From the NCBI GenBank assembly GCA_038324115.1, contig JBBQHQ010000115.1, positions 1 through 8,948 of the forward strand: a stretch of 8,948 bases of DNA. The letters are read 5' to 3'. This document shows positions 6,036 to 8,948 of the stretch, piece by piece. Made by a program: the position numbers and the translations under genes. Within the stretch, counting starts at the first letter, position 1. Every line of letters starts with the position of its first letter. The DNA comes from Gaiellasilicea sp038324115. Lineage in GTDB: Bacteria > Actinomycetota > Thermoleophilia > Gaiellales > Gaiellaceae. The notes beneath the pieces were generated by a model. The model made no database searches. It was not told where the DNA came from and was given only the letters and a program-made list of their open reading frames with translations.

Positions 6036-7922
6036 TCAGGCGGCCCGCGGGAGCGCCTCCGGGAGTAGCAGCGACCGGAACACCTCCGATTCGTAGAGCT
6101 GCCGCCGAGCGCCCTCGCTCAGCTCGAGCTCCTCGAAGACGGCACGGGCGTCCGCGGTCCACGCGTCCTCGCCCGCCTGCCAGAGCGCGGCGAGGTGCTC
6201 GCGCAGGTCGTCGTAGCCGGACGGCGCGTCGAAGAGCCTGCGAATCAGGAGCTGCGGCGCGACGGTGCCGTTCCAGCGGTTCTCCTTCAGCCGGCAGGCG
6301 AGGTCGTAGCGAAGCAGGCGCTGCCCGTCCATCCGCCGGAGCCGGTCGAGCTCCGGCCCCTGGCCGAACGCGATTGCCGAGCCCGCGTCGCGGCCGCCGT
6401 GGCGGACGCGGAAGCGCAGATGCTTGCCCTCGCCGACGACGCCCGGATCGACGGCCTCGCAGCTCGGGACGAGGAGCGTCACGTCTGGGTTGCCGAGCCC
6501 GAACGGGGCAAGCCGGTCGAGCTCGTGCGCGAGCGCCAGCGTAAGCGCGTGCCCGGGCACGATCGCGTCGATCTTCGTCACCGGGGCGAGATCGGTCTCG
6601 CCGAGATGGGCGTCGGCATGTGCCGCGAACTCGGCCGCGAAGTCGTCGAGCTGCTCGCGCTTGATCGAGAGCCCCGCGGCGGCGCGATGGCCGCCGAAGC
6701 GCTCGAGCCTGGCCGAGCACGCCGAAAGAGCGCCGTGGAGGTCGAACGAGGAGACGGATCGCCCGGAGCCCTTCCACTCCCCGTCGGCCCCGGCGATCAT
6801 CACGACGGGCCGGTTGAACTTCTCGACGAGCCGGGACGCGACGATCCCGATCACGCCCTCGTGCCAGTCCTCGCCCCAGATCACGTAGCCCCGGCGGCGC
6901 CGCTTCGGCTCGGGCCACGACTCGACCTCGGCGACGGCGGCGCGGAGGATCCGGTCCTCGACGGCCTGCCGATCGCGGTTCAGCGTCTCCAGCTGGCCGG
7001 CGAGCTGTGTCGCCTCGGCCTCGTCCGTCGTCAGGAGGAGCGTCAGCGCGGCGTCGGGACGGCCCAGCCGCCCGGCGGCGTTGATCCGGGGCGCCAGCCG
7101 GAAACCGACGGCGCTCGAGTCGATCGCGGCCGGGTCGACGCGGGCCGAGCGCATCAGGGCGCGCAACCCGGGCTTCTGCGTCCGGGCGAGCGAGCGCAGC
7201 CCGGAGATCGCGAGCGAGCGGTTCTCGTCGAGGAGCGGGACGACGTCCGCGATCGTCGCGAGCGCGACGAGGTCGGCGTGCCGGGCGACGGCCTCGTGCC
7301 CCACTCCGAGCAGCGCCTGCGCGAGCTTGTGGACGACCCCGGTGCCGCAGAGCTCGGGGTACGGGTAGTCGGACGGGCGGGTGGCGACGATCGTGCAGTC
7401 CGGCAGCACCGGCCCAGGGCGGTGGTGGTCGGTCACGATCACCTCGAGGCCGCGGGCCTGCGCCTCGGCGATCTCGGCCACCGCGGTGATCCCGCAGTCG
7501 ACGGTGAGCAGGAGGCCGCAGCCCTCGTCGGCGAGCCGGGCGATCGTCTCGCCCGAGACGCCGTAGCCCTCCTCGAAGCGGCTCGGCAGGTGCCACTCGA
7601 CGTCGGCGCCCAGCTCGCGCAGGGTCAGGACGGCGAGGGCGGTGGCGCAGATCCCGTCCACGTCGTAGTCCCCGTGCACGCAGATGCGCTTCCCGGCCGC
7701 GACCGCCGCGCGGATCTGCGCGACTGCGGTAGTCATCTCGCCGAGCAGGAACGGGTCGTGCGGCGCCTGCTCGCCCGCGAGGAAAGAGCGCGCCGCCTCG
7801 ATCTCCGTGTAGCCCCGGCGGACGAGGATCGACGCCGTCGTCTCGCTGATCCCGAGGGCCTCCGCGAGCGTCGCGACCTCGGCGTACGCACAGGGAGTGA
7901 TCGTCCAGGAACCGTCGTGCAT
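6036..7922 (-). CDS. recJ: Single-stranded-DNA-specific 5'-3' exonuclease RecJ
   Basis: 628 aa from ATG 7922; a TTG two codons upstream is possible but lies only 3 nt after a likely -10 box. RecJ degrades single-stranded DNA 5' to 3' with Mn/Mg in recombination and mismatch/base-excision repair. The DHH domain carries DYDVDG (85-90), VDCG (141-144) and VTDHHRPG (163-170), the metal ligands of the family, plus PRINAAGRLG (278-287). The DHHA1 domain has WHEGVIGIVASRL (353-365), KGSGRS (384-389) and FGGHRAAAG (409-417). A C-terminal OB-fold-like region follows (about 445-565), including LAPFGLGNPD (471-480), then a helical tail of about 60 residues. Length fits bacterial RecJ. The upstream small membrane gene is 55 bp away on the same strand; relA lies downstream, also on this strand. 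Confidence 0.95.
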   Translation of the reverse strand: MHDGSWTITPCAYAEVATLAEALGISETTASILVRRGYTEIEAARSFLAGEQAPHDPFLLGEMTTAVAQIRAAVAAGKRICVHGDYDVDGICATALAVLTLRELGADVEWHLPSRFEEGYGVSGETIARLADEGCGLLLTVDCGITAVAEIAEAQARGLEVIVTDHHRPGPVLPDCTIVATRPSDYPYPELCGTGVVHKLAQALLGVGHEAVARHADLVALATIADVVPLLDENRSLAISGLRSLARTQKPGLRALMRSARVDPAAIDSSAVGFRLAPRINAAGRLGRPDAALTLLLTTDEAEATQLAGQLETLNRDRQAVEDRILRAAVAEVESWPEPKRRRRGYVIWGEDWHEGVIGIVASRLVEKFNRPVVMIAGADGEWKGSGRSVSSFDLHGALSACSARLERFGGHRAAAGLSIKREQLDDFAAEFAAHADAHLGETDLAPVTKIDAIVPGHALTLALAHELDRLAPFGLGNPDVTLLVPSCEAVDPGVVGEGKHLRFRVRHGGRDAGSAIAFGQGPELDRLRRMDGQRLLRYDLACRLKENRWNGTVAPQLLIRRLFDAPSGYDDLREHLAALWQAGEDAWTADARAVFEELELSEGARRQLYESEVFRSLLLPEALPRAA

Positions 7923-7931
7923 GGGCAATCG

Positions 7932-7937
7932 ACGGTA
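7932..7937 (-). promoter_or_regulatory. Possible -10 box for recJ with little or no leader
   Basis: TACCGT on the minus strand fits TANNNT and ends 9 nt before ATG 7922. The intervening CGATTGCCC contains no Shine-Dalgarno. Transcription from here would give a leader of roughly 2-3 nt and would exclude the TTG at 7928 as start. No clear -35 is visible. recJ could also be read through from the membrane gene 55 bp upstream. Confidence 0.4.
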
Positions 7938-7977
7938 CGGGCGCCGTCGGACGGCACCGCCCGAAATGCAGCGGAAA

Positions 7978-8184
7978 CTACGGCTCGGAGGTGTGACGCT
8001 TCCGCGTCAGGTCCCGCACGATTTTGACCCAGAGGAGGATCACCGCGGCGAGCGCGCCGAGCGCTGCGACCGCGATCGGCGCGAGCACGGCCATCTCCTC
8101 GAGCGAGTACTTCGTCACCCAGGTGCCGACCAGCCAGACCGCGAGGACGAAGGCGGTCATCGGGATCACGAGGCGCTTCTCCAT
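7978..8184 (-). CDS. Small two-helix membrane protein upstream of recJ
   Basis: 68 aa from ATG 8184 (MEKRLVIPM...). An in-frame ATG at 8211 would add 9 residues but overlaps the start codon of the divergent gene and contains the likely promoter, so the shorter form is preferred. Two hydrophobic segments (about 9-24 and 31-55) are separated by the polar loop KYSLEE. The end is basic (KIVRDLTRKRHTSEP), so both termini are probably cytoplasmic. No family is recognised with confidence. In Bacillus a small two-helix LapA-domain protein precedes recJ, so a positional counterpart is conceivable, but residue similarity was not established. High GC3 and a tight fit between recJ and the divergent gene support it as real. 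Confidence 0.75.
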   Translation of the reverse strand: MEKRLVIPMTAFVLAVWLVGTWVTKYSLEEMAVLAPIAVAALGALAAVILLWVKIVRDLTRKRHTSEP

Positions 8185-8191
8185 GGGGGTC

Positions 8192-8201
8192 AGGGTACCC
8201 T
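8192..8201. promoter_or_regulatory. Palindromic shared -10 element driving two divergent genes
   Basis: AGGGTACCCT is a perfect 10-bp palindrome, giving TACCCT (TANNNT) on both strands. On the minus strand the box (8197-8192) ends 7 nt before ATG 8184; on the plus strand it (8196-8201) ends 8 nt before ATG 8210. Neither gene has a Shine-Dalgarno, and both would be leaderless or nearly so. The arms also mirror each other: CATGGGGG (8182-8189) and CCCCCATG (8205-8212). An alternative is an operator for a dimeric regulator overlapping the promoter(s). Confidence 0.55.
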
Positions 8202-8209
8202 TCGCCCCC

Positions 8210-8665
8210 ATGAGCGAGGCGAACTACGGCTCCGGCGAGGACTACGTCGTCGAGTTCTTGGGCTCCCGGTTCGGCTTCAACGCCGACGACTTCGAGGAGC
8301 GGATCACAGCGGCCGCGGTGCGCCTCGGGCTGATCGAGGGGAACGACCTCGACGCCGACGAGACCGCCGACCTCGTCGAACTCGCCGCGGACGGGCGGAT
8401 CGCCGACGCGCGCTCGCCGCTCGGCCGCTACCTCGTCCGCCACTGGGAGCGGGTCGGCCTGCTCGAGGGCGAGTCGCTCGTCTACTGGCTGCGCAAGCTC
8501 GTCTTCCGGGGCGCCTGGCTCGACCACCGCGTCAAGGAGGGACTGCTCGAGGTGACCTGGGACGAGGAGTCGAGCGACTTCGGCTACGCGGAGCCGCGCG
8601 GCGGCCGCGCCCTGCTCGAGCTGGCGCCGGTGCCCTCCTGGCACGAGCTCCAGTTCCGCCGCTGA
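8210..8665 (+). CDS. Conserved-looking hypothetical soluble protein, 151 aa
   Basis: Starts at ATG 8210, 25 bp from the divergent membrane gene, and ends at TGA 8663-8665, overlapping the next start by 1 nt (TGATG). The sequence is acidic and without signal peptide or membrane segments. It appears to have an N-terminal helical region (about 10-62, DYVVEFLGSRFGFNADDFEERI) and a Trp-containing middle (ESLVYWLRKLVFRGAWLDHRVKEGLLEV, in part 88-115). The C-terminal part is probably strand-rich (VTWDEESSDFGY ... ALLELAPVPSWHELQF). GC3 is high and the codon pattern is coding. I do not recognise a family or catalytic motif. Overlap with the downstream membrane gene suggests co-translation and perhaps a joint role. 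Confidence 0.8.
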   Translation: MSEANYGSGEDYVVEFLGSRFGFNADDFEERITAAAVRLGLIEGNDLDADETADLVELAADGRIADARSPLGRYLVRHWERVGLLEGESLVYWLRKLVFRGAWLDHRVKEGLLEVTWDEESSDFGYAEPRGGRALLELAPVPSWHELQFRR

Positions 8666-8948
8666 TGGCGCGGGCGCTCGGGATCGTCGCGTACGTCGGT
8701 GTCCTGCTCGCGGTCGACACGCAGGTCGGCGCCGGGCTCCAGCTCGTCCTCGGCGCGCTCACCTGGGCCGCGCTCGCGGCCGCCTGCCGCTCGGTCGCGC
8801 CGGTGCTCCGCGTCCAGGCGCTCGTGGTTGTCGTCGTAGCCACGTGCGCCGAGGTCGTGGGCTCGCTCGTCTGGGGCGTCTACACCTACCGCCTCGAGAA
8901 CCTGCCCAGCTTCGTCCCGCCGGCGCACGGGCTCGTCTACCTCGCCGG
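8665..8948 (+). CDS. Integral membrane protein, 3' truncated by window end
   Basis: ATG 8665 shares its A with the stop of the previous gene; the frame stays open to the end (94 full codons visible). Three hydrophobic segments are seen: about 4-17, 22-42 and 51-71. The third carries Glu63 inside CAEVVGSLVWG. It is followed by GVYTYRLENLPSFVPPAHGL, a Pro-Pro-x-His-Gly-Leu motif at 85-90, then the start of another hydrophobic stretch. A 'W/YG.Y.YR..N.P.F.PPGHGL' signature is, from memory, typical of actinobacterial multi-pass membrane proteins of unknown function. The visible part gives no enzymatic assignment. Coupled translation with the 151-aa protein indicates one operon from the bidirectional promoter. 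Confidence 0.78.
   Translation, partial: MARALGIVAYVGVLLAVDTQVGAGLQLVLGALTWAALAAACRSVAPVLRVQALVVVVVATCAEVVGSLVWGVYTYRLENLPSFVPPAHGLVYLA

Noticed and set aside
5917..7596. 559-residue minus-strand frame within recJ, Arg/Pro/Ala-rich
   Set aside because: Off-frame reading of recJ; typical high-GC artefact without domains.
6195..8027. 610-residue plus-strand open frame antisense to recJ
   Set aside because: GC-driven shadow of recJ; no recognisable domain, and the minus strand shows all RecJ motifs.
8185..8211. 9-residue longer form of the small membrane protein (ATG 8211)
   Set aside because: It would translate through the divergent promoter palindrome and overlap the start of the opposite gene; ATG 8184 is better placed.

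Overview
The window is very GC-rich, with dense, often overlapping genes and strong G/C bias at third codon positions. Together with a Rel-type (p)ppGpp enzyme, RecJ and several starts that lack a Shine-Dalgarno but carry a TANNNT -10 box just upstream, this points to a high-GC actinobacterium. A deep-branching lineage such as Thermoleophilia is possible, but that placement is inference. No mobile element, CRISPR array, rRNA or tRNA was seen. The region looks chromosomal and mostly housekeeping, with one less ordinary envelope/redox operon.

Positions 1-3137 (+ strand) look like one envelope operon. It holds the 3' part of an HtrA-type serine protease with a PDZ domain, then, after a GC-rich hairpin, a secreted helical-repeat protein. 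An 89-aa membrane-anchored or secreted small protein, an ApbE-type FAD:protein FMN transferase and a six-helix ferric-reductase-like di-heme membrane protein follow. The last four genes are 4 nt apart or overlap. The simplest reading is an extracytosolic electron-transfer module in which ApbE flavinylates a partner served by the cytochrome-b-like protein. The usual FMN_bind acceptor is missing, and the small protein carries a weak candidate motif.

Positions 3134-5796 (- strand) hold a complete bifunctional Rel (p)ppGpp synthetase/hydrolase, followed with a 4-nt overlap by a RimJ/RimL-type GNAT acetyltransferase. The acetyltransferase converges on the redox operon so tightly that both stop codons lie in one CTAG. 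Positions 5797-6035 contain the relA promoter and an opposite-strand 48-codon ORF with strong coding bias.

Positions 6036-8184 (- strand) hold recJ and, upstream, a 68-aa two-helix membrane protein. This resembles the recJ-apt-relA neighbourhood known from Firmicutes, but without apt. A 25-bp quasi-palindromic intergenic region then separates the small membrane gene from a divergent + strand pair: an unknown 151-aa soluble protein and a membrane protein cut by the window end. This spacer carries a perfect 10-bp palindrome that gives the same -10 box on both strands, with both start codons about 7-8 nt away.
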